Shown: positions 26,695 to 36,205, numbered from the stretch's first letter. The stretch: DNA of 64,000 bases from an uncultured Burkholderiales bacterium (GCA_903932865.1 CAIZHQ010000016.1:558001-622000); one strand, 5' to 3'. The notes: generated by a model not told the origin, from the sequence alone. Numbers and translations are program-made.

Positions 26695-27438
26695 ATGCAA
26701 ACGCGATTCATCTTGATAGAAACCAGCCATGCGGGCAATGTGGGTGCTGCCGCCCGGGCCCTGAAAGTCATGGGCTTTGACGACTTGGTGCTGGTGGCCC
26801 CGCGCTGGCCCAATGTCCTGCGCAAAGAAGAGACCATTCAGCGCGCCAGTGGGGCCAACGATGTGCTGGCCAAGGCGCGGGTGGTGGACTCGCTGGACGA
26901 AGCTTTGGACGGCGTGACCCATTTGTGCGCCACGGCCATGACGCCGCGTGACTTTGGGCCACCGACCCGTTCGCCCCGAGATCATTTTGCCGATCTGACC
27001 CGGCCCGGTGCACCCAAGCAGTGTGTGGCCTTCTTGTTTGGCTCGGAGCGCTTTGGCATGAAAAACGAGGACGTTTACCGCTGCCATGTGGCCTTGTCGA
27101 TCCCGACCCATCCGCAATTTGGCTCGCTCAATTTGGGCTCAGCGATTCAAGTCATTGCCTACGATTGGCGCGTGGCTTTGGGCGGTTTCCCGGGGCAGGA
27201 CACGGCGGCACCTGCCGACAAGGCCGATGCGCAGCAGGTGGCGGGCATGCTCACGCATTGGGAACAGGCCTTGATCGATATTGGCTTTTTGGACCCGGCC
27301 GCGCCCAAAAAGCTCATGCCGCGGCTTAACCAGTTGTTCAACCGCGTTGACCTGAGCCCGGAAGAAATCCATATCTTGCGCGGGGTGGCCAAAGCCATGA
27401 TTCAGAGCGCTCAATCAAAAAGCCCAGTCAAGCGCTAG
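26695..27438 (+). CDS. trmJ: tRNA (cytidine/uridine-2'-O-)-methyltransferase TrmJ
   Basis: A 247-residue SPOUT methyltransferase that methylates ribose at position 32 of tRNA. The N-terminus [20 protein letters not shown] and the knot motifs [10 protein letters not shown] and [15 protein letters not shown] are characteristic; the C-terminal helical extension ([20 protein letters not shown]) is the dimerisation region of TrmJ. ATG 26695 is chosen by family N-termini; an ATG five codons upstream is possible. It is followed after 11 bases by cysE, suggesting cotranscription. Confidence 0.93.
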   Translation: MQTRFILIETSHAGNVGAAARALKVMGFDDLVLVAPRWPNVLRKEETIQRASGANDVLAKARVVDSLDEALDGVTHLCATAMTPRDFGPPTRSPRDHFADLTRPGAPKQCVAFLFGSERFGMKNEDVYRCHVALSIPTHPQFGSLNLGSAIQVIAYDWRVALGGFPGQDTAAPADKADAQQVAGMLTHWEQALIDIGFLDPAAPKKLMPRLNQLFNRVDLSPEEIHILRGVAKAMIQSAQSKSPVKR

Positions 27439-27449
27439 ACTTGCAGTCT

Positions 27450-28217
27450 ATGTTTTCTCGCATCCGCTCCGACATCCAATGCATCCTTGACCGGGACCCC
27501 GCCGCCCGCACCGCTTGGGAGGTGCTGACCTGCTACCCGGGCCTGCACGCTTTGGTGCTGCACCGCCGGGCCCACTGGTGCTGGAACCACGGCTTCAAGT
27601 GGCTGGGTCGTTTCATTTCACACGTCTCACGCGGCTTGACGGGGATCGAAATTCATCCCGGTGCCAAGATCGGTGAACGGGTGTTTTTTGACCATGCCAT
27701 GGGTGTGGTGGTGGGTGAGACGGCCGAGATCGGCGACGGTTGCACGATTTACCAGGGTGTGACCTTGGGCGGAACCTCGCTGTACAAAGGTGCCAAACGC
27801 CACCCCACCTTGGGCAAAGATGTGGTGGTCAGTGCCGGGGCCAAGGTGTTGGGTGGCTTTGAGGTGGGCGATGGGGCCAAGATCGGCAGCAATGCGGTGG
27901 TCATCAAGCCGGTACCTGCCGGGGCTACAGCGGTGGGCATTCCGGCGCGCATCATCCCGTCTAAGTTGGGCGAGAGCGCCGATGTGTCGGGCACCGAGCG
28001 CAAATTCAGCGCCTATGGCATCACGCAAGACGATGACCCGGTGAGCCAGGCTTTGCGCGGCTTGATCGACAACGCGGCGGGTCAAGAGGCGCAAATTTCC
28101 TTGATCTGGAAGGCCTTGGAGCAGCTGTGTGCACAACAACAGATGCCCGTACCCGGAGTCGGCGCAGCCCGGGAAGCTTTCGAAGCCGATAAATTCAACC
28201 AACTGGTGGGCAAATAA
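27450..28217 (+). CDS. cysE: Serine O-acetyltransferase CysE
   Basis: A 255-residue enzyme that acetylates serine with acetyl-CoA in the first committed step of cysteine synthesis. An N-terminal helical segment ([20 protein letters not shown]) precedes left-handed hexapeptide repeats (about 60-170: [42 protein letters not shown]). The C-terminal 85 residues form an extension longer than in enteric CysE. The ATG at 27450 is used; a TTG three codons upstream is less likely. Cotranscribed with trmJ by spacing; convergent with dnaG with a three-base gap. Confidence 0.93.
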   Translation: MFSRIRSDIQCILDRDPAARTAWEVLTCYPGLHALVLHRRAHWCWNHGFKWLGRFISHVSRGLTGIEIHPGAKIGERVFFDHAMGVVVGETAEIGDGCTIYQGVTLGGTSLYKGAKRHPTLGKDVVVSAGAKVLGGFEVGDGAKIGSNAVVIKPVPAGATAVGIPARIIPSKLGESADVSGTERKFSAYGITQDDDPVSQALRGLIDNAAGQEAQISLIWKALEQLCAQQQMPVPGVGAAREAFEADKFNQLVGK

Positions 28218-28220
28218 GCC

Positions 28221-30281
28221 TCAATCCAGTGGCACCGCGGCCGCGGCAGCTTTGAGTTCTCGCCAGCGTTTGTCCAGGCTGCTGTAACGCGCCAGTGCAT
28301 CGGGGTCTGCACCGGACTGGTGTTGGGCCAAGGCTTCGTTTTTGAGTTGTTGCAAGTGGTCCACCATGAGCATGTTCAGCAAACGCCGCAGCTCTTGCCG
28401 GGCTTCTTGCAGATCGGGTGGGGTGGCTTCTTCGCTGCCCGCCACCGCATTCATCTTGTCTTGCGCCACCCACCGTTGGGCCTCTTCGGCAAACGGCTGG
28501 CCCAGCATGAGCTCTCGCAAAGCGGACCAACCCAAGGCCCCCTGTTCGTGGAATTGCGATTCGAGCCAAGCAAACAAAGGTCCGTGCGGTGAAGGCAATG
28601 CGCACAGCATGGCATGGTCTTCGCCGCCCATCGTTTCCCACAGCGCCATGTTGCCCAACAACACGCGGGCTGCATGGTCAGCTCGGCTGGCGGGCACGGT
28701 GCGCGGGCCCGTGTAGACGGGTGCGGCATCGCGCTTGTACTTGCTGTTGCCGAATTTGCTGCCCGGTGTCCAGTTGGGGTTTTTGTTTTTCCAGTGGCTG
28801 TTGCCGTTGGACGGCACGAAAGTGTTGGCTCCCGACCAGGCCGGTGGTTCGCCATAGTTTGGCTCGAAGTGGGGGTATTCGTCATGCCCTGCATGGGCAG
28901 CTTTGCTGAAGGCCGCGTTGGCAGACTGGGGTGCGGGCGCTGCAGCAGGGCGTGCCCCAGGTGCATAGCGCTGGTCACTGGCCGCTTGCTGATCCCAGAG
29001 TTTTTCGAGGCCTGCGGTTTCCAGTTGTATCAGTTGCGCCAACTCTGACAGCAATTGCTGCTTGAGCGCACCGTCGGGCAGCAGCTGCCACAGCGGGCGG
29101 GCCTGGCTCGACAAACGGGCACGGCCTTCGGCGGTTTGCAGGTCGCAGTCGGCGCTGGCCGCTTCGATCAAAAAGCGCGACAGCGGCATGGCCTGCTTGA
29201 TCTGCTCTGCAAACGCGTCCTGACCAAACTCGCGCACATAGCTGTCGGGGTCGTGTTCGGCGGGCAAAAACAAAAACTTGATGCTGCGCACATCGGTGGC
29301 ATACGGCAGCGCGCCGTCGAGCGCTTTGCGGGCAGCGCGGCGGCCAGCGCCGTCGCCGTCAAAGCTGAAGACCACCGAGTCGGTGAAGCGGAACAGCTTT
29401 TGCACATGGTCGGGCGTGCAGGCCGTGCCCAGCGTGGCCACGGCGTTGGCAAAGCCCAGCTGCGCCAGAGCCACCACGTCCATGTAGCCTTCGGTCACCA
29501 GCACATAGCCCGCGCTGTGCAGGGCTTCGCGCGCTTCGTAGAGGCCATACAACTCGCGGCCTTTGTGGAAGACCGGGGTTTCAGGAGAATTCAAGTACTT
29601 GGGTGTGCCGTTGCCGATCACCCGCCCGCCAAAGCCGATGCACTCGCCCTTGATGTTGCGAATCGGGAACATGATGCGGTCGCGAAAGCGGTCGTAGCGT
29701 TTGTCATCTTCTTCGTTGACGATGACCAGGCCCGACTCTGCCAAGAGCGGGTCGTCGTATTTGGGAAAGATGCTGGCCAGCGAGCGCCAGCCTTCGGGCG
29801 CGTAGCCCAGGCCAAAGCGTTTGGCGATCTGGCCCGACAGGCCGCGACCTTTGAGGTAGTCGACGGCGTGCGGGGTGATTTTGAGCTGCTCTCGGTAGGC
29901 CTCCCCCGCTTTTTCGAGCACATCGCTCAGGCTGTCTTGTTTGGCCTTGGCGGCAGCGGCGCGGGCGCGGTCTTCGGGGGACTGCTGCTCTTCGGGCACC
30001 ACCATGCCGGTTTGCTGGGCCAGGTCTTTCACCGCCTCGATGAAGGTCATGCCCGCGTGCTCCATTAGGAAACCAATGGCATTGCCGTTTTTACCGCAAC
30101 CAAAGCAGTGGAAAAACTGTTTGGTGGGGCTGACGCTGAAGCTGGGGGATTTTTCGCCATGGAAGGGGCACAGGCCCATGAAGTTGGCGCCGCCTTTCTT
30201 GAGCTGCACGTACTTGCCCACGATGTCGACCACGTCGACGCGAGACAGCAACTCCTGGATGAAAGACTGGGGGATGGCCAT
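28221..30281 (-). CDS. dnaG: DNA primase DnaG
   Basis: A 686-residue primase that makes RNA primers at the replication fork. The CHC2 zinc finger is visible near residues 38-64 (CPFHGEKSPSFSV, FHCFGCG), the catalytic core and Toprim domain include VLVTEGYMDVVAL and FSFDGDGAGRRAA, and the C-terminal DnaB-binding region follows a poorly conserved Pro/Asn-rich linker (about 450-545). The start MAIPQSFIQEL at 30281 matches the family; the frame extends further upstream without similarity. The usual rpsU and rpoD neighbours are not present here. Confidence 0.96.
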   Translation of the reverse strand: MAIPQSFIQELLSRVDVVDIVGKYVQLKKGGANFMGLCPFHGEKSPSFSVSPTKQFFHCFGCGKNGNAIGFLMEHAGMTFIEAVKDLAQQTGMVVPEEQQSPEDRARAAAAKAKQDSLSDVLEKAGEAYREQLKITPHAVDYLKGRGLSGQIAKRFGLGYAPEGWRSLASIFPKYDDPLLAESGLVIVNEEDDKRYDRFRDRIMFPIRNIKGECIGFGGRVIGNGTPKYLNSPETPVFHKGRELYGLYEAREALHSAGYVLVTEGYMDVVALAQLGFANAVATLGTACTPDHVQKLFRFTDSVVFSFDGDGAGRRAARKALDGALPYATDVRSIKFLFLPAEHDPDSYVREFGQDAFAEQIKQAMPLSRFLIEAASADCDLQTAEGRARLSSQARPLWQLLPDGALKQQLLSELAQLIQLETAGLEKLWDQQAASDQRYAPGARPAAAPAPQSANAAFSKAAHAGHDEYPHFEPNYGEPPAWSGANTFVPSNGNSHWKNKNPNWTPGSKFGNSKYKRDAAPVYTGPRTVPASRADHAARVLLGNMALWETMGGEDHAMLCALPSPHGPLFAWLESQFHEQGALGWSALRELMLGQPFAEEAQRWVAQDKMNAVAGSEEATPPDLQEARQELRRLLNMLMVDHLQQLKNEALAQHQSGADPDALARYSSLDKRWRELKAAAAAVPLD

Positions 30282-30406
30282 CGGGGTATTTTCACCGATA
30301 AGGGGCATGTGATTTTCGGCGGGTTCGGGGCAAACCAGCATGGATTTCAGCTCTGGGTCAGGCAAACTCAGCACCATACGCCTTAAAGCCTCAACGGAAT
30401 GCCACC

Positions 30407-32065
30407 ATGAATGAAACCAAAGTCAGCATCTTTGACCAAGACTTGCCCCAGACCCCCGCCAACCATGCCCCGATTTCCCCATTGAGCTTCATTGAGCGGA
30501 CGGCCGAGGTGTACCCGAACCGCTTGGCCATCGTGCACGGCGATTTGCGCCAGGACTGGGCCAGCACCTACCGACGTTGCCGCCAGCTGGCCAGTGCCCT
30601 CACGCAGGCAGGCATTGGCAAGAACGACACGGTGGCCGTGATGCTGCCCAACACGCCCCCCATGGTGGAGGCGCACTTTGGCATTCCCATGGCCGGAGCG
30701 GTGCTTAATGCCCTGAACACCCGGCTAGACCCAGAAACCGTGGCCTTCATGTTGGACCACGGCGAGGCCAAGGCGGTGATCGTGGACCCGGAGTTTGCGG
30801 GGGTGATGAAAAAAGCGCTGGCGCTGCGCCAGTCCACACGGCCTTTGCTGGTGATTGACGTGGAGGACGCGCTGTACACAGGACCCACCGAGCCGCTCGG
30901 GACCGCCACGTACGAGGCTTTTTTGGCCGGAGGCGACACTGACTTTGCTTGGCATCTGCCCGCCAACGAATGGGACGCGATTGCGCTGAACTACACCAGC
31001 GGCACCACTGGCAACCCCAAGGGCGTGGTCTACCACCACCGGGGCGCAGCCACCAATGCGATCTCCAACATTCTGGAATGGGACATGCCCAAGCACGCGG
31101 TCTACATGTGGACGCTGCCCATGTTCCATTGCAACGGCTGGTGCTTTCCGTGGACGGTGGCGGCGCGTGCGGGCGTGAACGTGTGTTTGCGCAAGGTGGA
31201 CGCACAGGCCATGTTCGACGCCATGCGCAATCACGGCGTCACGCATTACTGCGGCGCACCCATCGTGCACGGCCTGCTGGTCAATGCCCCGGCCGCGATG
31301 AAGGCGGGTGTGCCCGCAGGCATCAAGGCCATGGTGGCGGGCGCTGCGCCTCCAGCTTCGATGATCGAGGGCATGGAGCAACTGGGCTTTGACTTGACCC
31401 ATGTGTATGGCCTGACCGAGGTGTATGGCCCGGCCACGGTGTGCCCCAAACACCCCGAGTGGGATGCGCTGGACATTGGCGATCGGGCCCGGCTGAATGC
31501 CCGTCAGGGCGTGCGCTACCACCTGCAGCGCGATGTGCGCGTGCTCAACTCCGAAACCATGCAGCCCGTGCCGCAAGACGGCGAAACCATGGGCGAGATC
31601 ATGTTCAAGGGCAACATCACCATGAAGGGGTATCTGAAGAACCCCAAGGCCACGCAAGAGGCCTTTGCGGGCGGCTGGTTCCACAGCGGCGACTTGGCGG
31701 TGCAGTACCCGGACGGCTATTTCAAGATCAAGGACCGCAGCAAGGACATCATCATCTCGGGCGGCGAAAACATCTCATCGATCGAAGTGGAGGATGTGCT
31801 GTACCGCCACCCTGCCGTGCTGGCAGCGGCCGTGGTGGCCAAGCCTGATGCGCGCTGGGGTGAGACGCCTTGCGCCTTTGTAGAGTTGAAGGCCGACGCC
31901 CAAGTGACGGCCGAACAGATCGTGGCGCATTGCAAGCAACACCTGGCGGGCTTCAAGGTGCCGCGTGCGGTGGTGTTTGGCGAGTTGCCCAAAACCAGCA
32001 CGGGCAAAATTCAGAAATTCGAGTTGCGCAAACAGGCCGGGTCAACGCAAGCCATTGACATTTGA
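30407..32065 (+). CDS. Acyl-CoA synthetase (AMP-forming, fatty-acid/DmdB-like)
   Basis: A 552-residue ANL-superfamily ligase that activates a carboxylic acid with ATP and CoA. The P-loop YTSGTTGNPKGVVY is at about 198-211, the adenine-binding YGLTEVYGP near 335, the hinge DRSKDIIISGGENISSIEVE near 445, and the catalytic Lys in KTSTGKIQKFELRK at the C-terminus. The overall pattern resembles medium-chain or methylmercaptopropionate CoA ligases, but the substrate cannot be fixed from sequence. It diverges from dnaG with a 125-base gap. Confidence 0.92.
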   Translation: MNETKVSIFDQDLPQTPANHAPISPLSFIERTAEVYPNRLAIVHGDLRQDWASTYRRCRQLASALTQAGIGKNDTVAVMLPNTPPMVEAHFGIPMAGAVLNALNTRLDPETVAFMLDHGEAKAVIVDPEFAGVMKKALALRQSTRPLLVIDVEDALYTGPTEPLGTATYEAFLAGGDTDFAWHLPANEWDAIALNYTSGTTGNPKGVVYHHRGAATNAISNILEWDMPKHAVYMWTLPMFHCNGWCFPWTVAARAGVNVCLRKVDAQAMFDAMRNHGVTHYCGAPIVHGLLVNAPAAMKAGVPAGIKAMVAGAAPPASMIEGMEQLGFDLTHVYGLTEVYGPATVCPKHPEWDALDIGDRARLNARQGVRYHLQRDVRVLNSETMQPVPQDGETMGEIMFKGNITMKGYLKNPKATQEAFAGGWFHSGDLAVQYPDGYFKIKDRSKDIIISGGENISSIEVEDVLYRHPAVLAAAVVAKPDARWGETPCAFVELKADAQVTAEQIVAHCKQHLAGFKVPRAVVFGELPKTSTGKIQKFELRKQAGSTQAIDI

Positions 32066-32195
32066 CGGACCCCTGGGCCAGCACCTGAACGGTCTTTTTT
32101 TCTGCGGGTCCAATGACGAAGGCCACCTTGCGTTGGCCTTGACGTGGGATCTGACGTGGGTCATGCCCGTTGGCAGGTCCTGTCTGGGATGGGGC

Positions 32196-32441
32196 TCAGG
32201 CCTTGCTCTTCTTTTTGGACTTCTTGCTTTTTTTGGCGGGTTTTTTGGCTGCTTTTTTCTTGGCAGGTGCTTCGGCTTTGGGGGTGGCAGCCGGGGCAGG
32301 TGCGGGGGTCACGGCCGGGTTGGCGGTGACGGCGGGGGCAGCAGCTGGCACAGGTGAGGGGGACGGAGCCGGTGCAGCCGTCTGGGCCATGGCGGCGGCA
32401 GCCAGCAGGCCGACCAATAGGGTGGAGATGGACTTGATCAT
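32196..32441 (-). CDS. Small secreted Ala/Pro/Lys-rich protein
   Basis: An 81-residue protein with a signal peptide (MIKSISTLLVGLLAAAAMAQ, likely cut after AMA), then a Pro/Ala repeat segment (APAPSPSPVPAAAPAV-like) and a very basic tail of about 22 residues made almost only of Lys, Ala and Ser. AAAGG precedes the chosen ATG at 32441. The layout recalls acid-shock (Asr-like) or periplasmic basic proteins, but I do not recognise a family. A longer frame starts at 32516 without a Shine-Dalgarno and would bury the signal peptide. Confidence 0.65.
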   Translation of the reverse strand: MIKSISTLLVGLLAAAAMAQTAAPAPSPSPVPAAAPAVTANPAVTPAPAPAATPKAEAPAKKKAAKKPAKKSKKSKKKSKA

Positions 32442-32524
32442 GCGTGGCCTTTGAAAATCAGTGAAAAATAATTCCTTTCCATTATGAAAGGTGAAAATCT
32501 GTTTTTGAGAGGACATTCAAATTT

Positions 32525-33073
32525 TTATGCGATGTCGAAGGCGTGGGTGCTGAAATGGCCGGCTCGGCGGTCGGCAAAATAGTGCTCCAGTGTTTCCTTG
32601 ACGGTTCTGAAGGCCAGTTCGTCCCAAGGTATCTCTTCTTCCTTGAACAAACGCGCTTCCATGGTCTCGTGGCCTGGGTCAAACACGTCGCTGGTCAGTC
32701 GGGCGCGGTAATACAAATGCACTTGGCCTACACGGGCGACGCTCATCACGGTGAACAGGTCCTCCATGATGAACTGCGCACCCGCCTCTTCGGTGGTCTC
32801 CCGCGCTGCGCCTTCTGAGGTGGATTCGCCCAGCTCCATGAAGCCGGCTGGCAAGGTCCATTTGCCTTTGCGCGGTTCGATGTTGCGTTTGCACAGCAGC
32901 ACCTGCTCGTCCCAGTGGGGCACCGTGCCCACAACGTTCAGCGGGTTTTCGTAATGCACCGTGTGGCAGGCAGTGCAAATGGCCCGCTCGCGGGTGTCAC
33001 CGTCATCGGGCAAGCGCCGAGCCACGGGTGCGCCGCATTGCCGGCAGTGTCGAATGGTGCGGTCAAACATCAT
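32525..33073 (-). CDS. Nudix hydrolase with N-terminal zinc ribbon
   Basis: A 182-residue hydrolase of the Nudix_N_2 type. A four-Cys ribbon (CRQCG and CTACH, about residues 9-34) precedes the Nudix domain, whose box GFMELGESTSEGAARE with TTEEAGA fits GX5EX7REUXEEXGU. Enzymes of this layout cleave ADP-ribose, NADH-like or other nucleoside diphosphates. Two adjacent ATG codons exist (33073 and 33070). The gene lies 114 bases after dctM, beyond a terminator, so it is not part of the TRAP operon. Confidence 0.88.
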   Translation of the reverse strand: MMFDRTIRHCRQCGAPVARRLPDDGDTRERAICTACHTVHYENPLNVVGTVPHWDEQVLLCKRNIEPRKGKWTLPAGFMELGESTSEGAARETTEEAGAQFIMEDLFTVMSVARVGQVHLYYRARLTSDVFDPGHETMEARLFKEEEIPWDELAFRTVKETLEHYFADRRAGHFSTHAFDIA

Positions 33074-33134
33074 GGAATCGGCTCGAGGTGGAGAGCAAAG
33101 AAAGTGTTGGCCCAAGTCTAACCAGTCCGCCATG

Positions 33135-33166
33135 AAAAAACCTCCAAGGCGGTGAGCCATGGAGGT
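33135..33166 (-). terminator. Rho-independent terminator after the TRAP operon
   Basis: On the minus strand ACCTCCA and TGGAGGT form a seven-base-pair stem around a 13-base loop, followed by TTTTTT. It lies 22 bases after the dctM stop codon and would end the dctPQM transcript. Confidence 0.8.
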
Positions 33167-33187
33167 CTTTGCTGGGGCATGGTCCGA

Positions 33188-34504
33188 TCAGGTCAGGAAC
33201 GGGATCAGGAACAGCGAGATGCCCGGGAAGAACAGCAGCAGCAATGTGCGGATGGTGTCGCTGATCAGGAAGGGCATGATGCCTTTGTAGCTTTCGCTCA
33301 GGGGCACGTCTTTGGCCATGCCGTTGACCACATACACGTTCAGCCCCACGGGCGGCGCCAACATGCCAAAGCCCACGGTCATCAACACCATGATGCCGAA
33401 CCAGATGGCGGTGTATTCGGGGGTCATGCCGAAGTCGAGCTTCATGATGATCGGGAAGAAGATCGGGATGGTGAGCAGCAGCATGGACAATTCGTCCATC
33501 ACCGCGCCCAGCACCACGTACAGCAGCAAGATGCCCGAGACCACCATCAGTGGGGCCAGGTTCATGCCGACCACCATTTCGGCCAGTTGAGCGGGAACTT
33601 GCGTGCGGGCCAGCGAGGCGTTCATGACGTCCGCGCCCATGAAAATCATGAAAATCATGGCGCTGCTCAAGGCAGTGGCATGAAAGCAGTGTAAAAACTT
33701 GTCCCAATTCAATTCGCGCTTGAGCAAAGCGGCCACAAACGTGGAAGCCGCGCCCACAGCTGCCCCTTCGGTGGGGGTGAAAAAGCCCGCATAAATGCCG
33801 CCAAACACGATCACGAAGATGGTGGCAATCGGCAAGATGCCTGCGAGCGATTCAAACGTCAGTCTTTCGCGCTCCTCTTGGTCAGGGGCTTGGCCGGGAA
33901 CCAGTCGAACATAAATCGCAATGGCGACCATGTAACCGACCATGGCGATGATGCCGGGCACCATGGCGGCGGCAAACAGCTTGGCGATGTTCTGCTCGGT
34001 CAAGATCGCGTAAATCACCAAGGGCACGGAGGGCGGGATCAAGATGCCCAAAGTCCCGCCGGCAGCCAGTGTTCCCGTAGACAACCGGCCCGAGTAGCCA
34101 TGGCGCTTCATCTCGGGCAAGGCCACGCCAGTGATGGTCGCTGCGGTGGCCACTGACGAGCCGCAAATGGCGCCAAACGCACCGCAGGCCAGCACAGCAC
34201 CCATGGCCAAGCCGCCTTTGAAGCGGCCCATGACGGCCGCAGCAAACTGGAACAGTGCTTTGCTGATGCCGCCTTGCGTGGCGAAATTGCCCATCAAGAT
34301 GAACAGCGGGATCACCGACAAGTCGTAGTTGGCCAAGCGGGCAAAGGCCAGGTTGTTCAAAAAATTCAGAAAAGGCGAAACGCCTGACTGCAAAACGAAC
34401 CCCACAGCACCGGCCAGAAACATGGCGCCGGCGATCGGCACGCGCACGACCATGAGCAGCAGCATGATGCTGAAAATGAGCAAAGCCAATTGGATGGGGG
34501 TCAT
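33188..34504 (-). CDS. dctM: TRAP transporter large permease subunit (DctM-type)
   Basis: A 438-residue membrane protein with about 12 helices, the transport channel of a tripartite ATP-independent periplasmic transporter. Typical segments are LVVRVPIAGAMFLAG-like helix 2, IPLFILMGNFATQGG, ACGAFGAICGSSVATAATI and the RLSTGTLAAGGTLGILIPPS motif. It imports an organic acid with sodium. The start at 34504 overlaps the dctQ stop by four bases, so the two membrane subunits are translationally coupled. Confidence 0.93.
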   Translation of the reverse strand: MTPIQLALLIFSIMLLLMVVRVPIAGAMFLAGAVGFVLQSGVSPFLNFLNNLAFARLANYDLSVIPLFILMGNFATQGGISKALFQFAAAVMGRFKGGLAMGAVLACGAFGAICGSSVATAATITGVALPEMKRHGYSGRLSTGTLAAGGTLGILIPPSVPLVIYAILTEQNIAKLFAAAMVPGIIAMVGYMVAIAIYVRLVPGQAPDQEERERLTFESLAGILPIATIFVIVFGGIYAGFFTPTEGAAVGAASTFVAALLKRELNWDKFLHCFHATALSSAMIFMIFMGADVMNASLARTQVPAQLAEMVVGMNLAPLMVVSGILLLYVVLGAVMDELSMLLLTIPIFFPIIMKLDFGMTPEYTAIWFGIMVLMTVGFGMLAPPVGLNVYVVNGMAKDVPLSESYKGIMPFLISDTIRTLLLLFFPGISLFLIPFLT

Positions 34505-34989
34505 GTCGATGCCTTCTGGTGATCCATGGACGAGAGCGTTTGCATGGCGGCGATGACCGCGCTGATACCAAAAGGAATGCACATGCTGGTGAAGACGATC
34601 CAGTCGGGGAAACCCAGCAGCATGGATGCCCCCATGGTTTCTTTGGCGTTGATGGCCGCAGCGCCGCAGCGCCAAGCCAACAGGGAAAAGATCAAGGTCA
34701 TGAGCAGGTCACCCAAGCGGTCGAGCTTGAAGTTGGTGGCCTCACTGCACTTGGCGGTGAAAAAATCCACGATGATGTTTTCGCGCTTGAATTGGCACCA
34801 GGGCATGAACAGCGCAATGGCAGCGCCTGCGCCAACGCCGGTGAGCTCAAAGTCGCCAATCAGCGCAGTGTCAAAAAAGTTGCGTCCGATCAGGCTGTAA
34901 CAGGTCATCAGCATCAGGCTGGTGATGACCAGCCCACCCAATATGCTGCAGAGCCGGGCAAGCCGCTCCAAGGGGTTTGAAAACATCAT
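34501..34989 (-). CDS. dctQ: TRAP transporter small permease subunit (DctQ-type)
   Basis: A 162-residue protein with four membrane helices and the family motif FELTGVGAGAAIALFMPWCQFKREN (cut here in two parts by position, about 48-72), which matches the DctQ region with conserved E and W residues. It pairs with DctM. The ATG at 34989 (or the next codon) is chosen; upstream residues in frame resemble intergenic sequence. A hairpin terminator-like element separates it from dctP, which should lower its expression relative to the binding protein. Confidence 0.88.
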   Translation of the reverse strand: MMFSNPLERLARLCSILGGLVITSLMLMTCYSLIGRNFFDTALIGDFELTGVGAGAAIALFMPWCQFKRENIIVDFFTAKCSEATNFKLDRLGDLLMTLIFSLLAWRCGAAAINAKETMGASMLLGFPDWIVFTSMCIPFGISAVIAAMQTLSSMDHQKAST

Positions 34990-35066
34990 GGTGTGCTCCA
35001 CTGGGCGGAAAAGTGAACAATCTGTTGGTCTGCTTGCGCAGGCGGGGCACAAACCCGCTTTTCATC

Positions 35067-35094
35067 AAAAAAAGAGCAGGGACAGCCCTGCTCT
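35067..35094 (-). terminator. Intra-operon hairpin between dctP and dctQ
   Basis: On the minus strand AGAGCAGGG, loop, CCCTGCTCT (35073-35081 with 35086-35094) forms a perfect nine-base-pair stem followed by seven T residues. It lies 22 bases after the dctP stop. It is probably a partial terminator that keeps periplasmic binding protein levels above the permease. Confidence 0.8.
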
Positions 35095-35115
35095 TGGGTG
35101 ACATCAAAGCGCCAA

Positions 35116-36147
35116 TTACTTGGTGTACTGCTTGATCAGGTCTGTAGCTGATTGGAGCATGCCTTTGCCGTCCATGCCCTTGCCGGTCATCTCGGCCACC
35201 CAAGCATCGTCCAGGGAGTCCGTGGCTTTCTTCCATTTTTCCAGTTCAGCTTTGGGGATGATGCTGATCTTCTGGTTGGCCGTAGCTTCAAACACTTTTT
35301 TACCGACCGCATCATGGCCCGCTTGGGTCTTGCCCAGGAAGGCTGACAGCTCGCGGCCCGAGTTCTTGTCGATCACAGCTTTCAGGTCGGCTGGCAGCGA
35401 ATCGTACTTGGCTTTGTTCATGGGCAGCACAAACACCGTGGTGTACAGCGCGTTGTAGCTGCGGTCGGTCTCGGCCGTGAAGTTGGTCAACTCGTTGACC
35501 TTCAGGCTGGGCGCGACTTCGTAAGGAATCACTGCACCATCGATCACTCCCTTGGACAGTGCTTCAGGCACTTGGGGCACAGGCATGGCCACAGGCGTGG
35601 CGCCCATCACTGCGATCATCTTGTTGACTTGGCGTGTGGGGGCGCGCACTTTCAAGCCCTTGAGGTCGGCCATGGTGGTCACCGCTTTGTTCTTGGTGTA
35701 GATGTTGCCTGGGCCGTGCACGTGGATGGCCAGCATCTTCACGTCTTTGTAGTCGTCTTGGGCGTACTTCTGGGCGTAGTCCCAAGCGGCGCGGCTGGTG
35801 GCTTCCGCGTTGGTCATCATGAAGGGCAACTCGAACACTTCGAGCTTGGCCAATTTCGGGGTGAAGGCTTGCAAAGTCCAAGCCACGTCAACCACGCCAT
35901 CACGGGCCTGCTCATACAACTGCACGGGTGTTCCGCCCAGTTGCATCGAGGGGAAGATGTCGCACTTCAGGCGGTCTTTGGAGTCGCGTGCAATGTTTTT
36001 GCACCAGTCACCCAGCATGGTGGTGTGCTGAATGGTTTGTGCGCTCAGAAAGTGGTGCACTTTCAGGGTGATGGTTTGGGCATGCACGCCAAAACCAATG
36101 GCCATCAGGCCTGCGGCCAAAGCCGTTTGTTGTAAGAGCTTTTTCAT
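35116..36147 (-). CDS. dctP: TRAP transporter substrate-binding protein (DctP family)
   Basis: A 343-residue periplasmic binding protein with a signal peptide (MKKLLQQTALAAGLMAIGFG, cleavage after VHA). The DctP motifs are visible: VDVAWTLQAFTP, FELPFMM, and MADLKGLKVRAPTRQVNKMI, where the conserved Arg of the RxP segment binds the substrate carboxylate. The ligand is therefore likely a carboxylic acid, but which one cannot be told. First gene of the dctPQM operon, with a palindromic candidate operator 43-58 bases upstream of its start. Confidence 0.92.
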   Translation of the reverse strand: MKKLLQQTALAAGLMAIGFGVHAQTITLKVHHFLSAQTIQHTTMLGDWCKNIARDSKDRLKCDIFPSMQLGGTPVQLYEQARDGVVDVAWTLQAFTPKLAKLEVFELPFMMTNAEATSRAAWDYAQKYAQDDYKDVKMLAIHVHGPGNIYTKNKAVTTMADLKGLKVRAPTRQVNKMIAVMGATPVAMPVPQVPEALSKGVIDGAVIPYEVAPSLKVNELTNFTAETDRSYNALYTTVFVLPMNKAKYDSLPADLKAVIDKNSGRELSAFLGKTQAGHDAVGKKVFEATANQKISIIPKAELEKWKKATDSLDDAWVAEMTGKGMDGKGMLQSATDLIKQYTK

Positions 36148-36189
36148 TGACTTGTCTCCATCTTGGGTTAAAAAAAGGGATCATAAACC

Positions 36190-36205
36190 AACCGAGCGGT
36201 CGGTT
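36190..36205. promoter_or_regulatory. Palindromic candidate operator upstream of dctP
   Basis: AACCGA-GCGG-TCGGTT is a perfect six-base inverted repeat with a four-base spacer. Its form resembles the ACCGACCGGTCGGT-type sites bound by several TetR-family repressors of acyl-CoA and aromatic metabolism. It lies 43 bases upstream of the dctP start. No TetR gene is present in the window. Confidence 0.5.
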
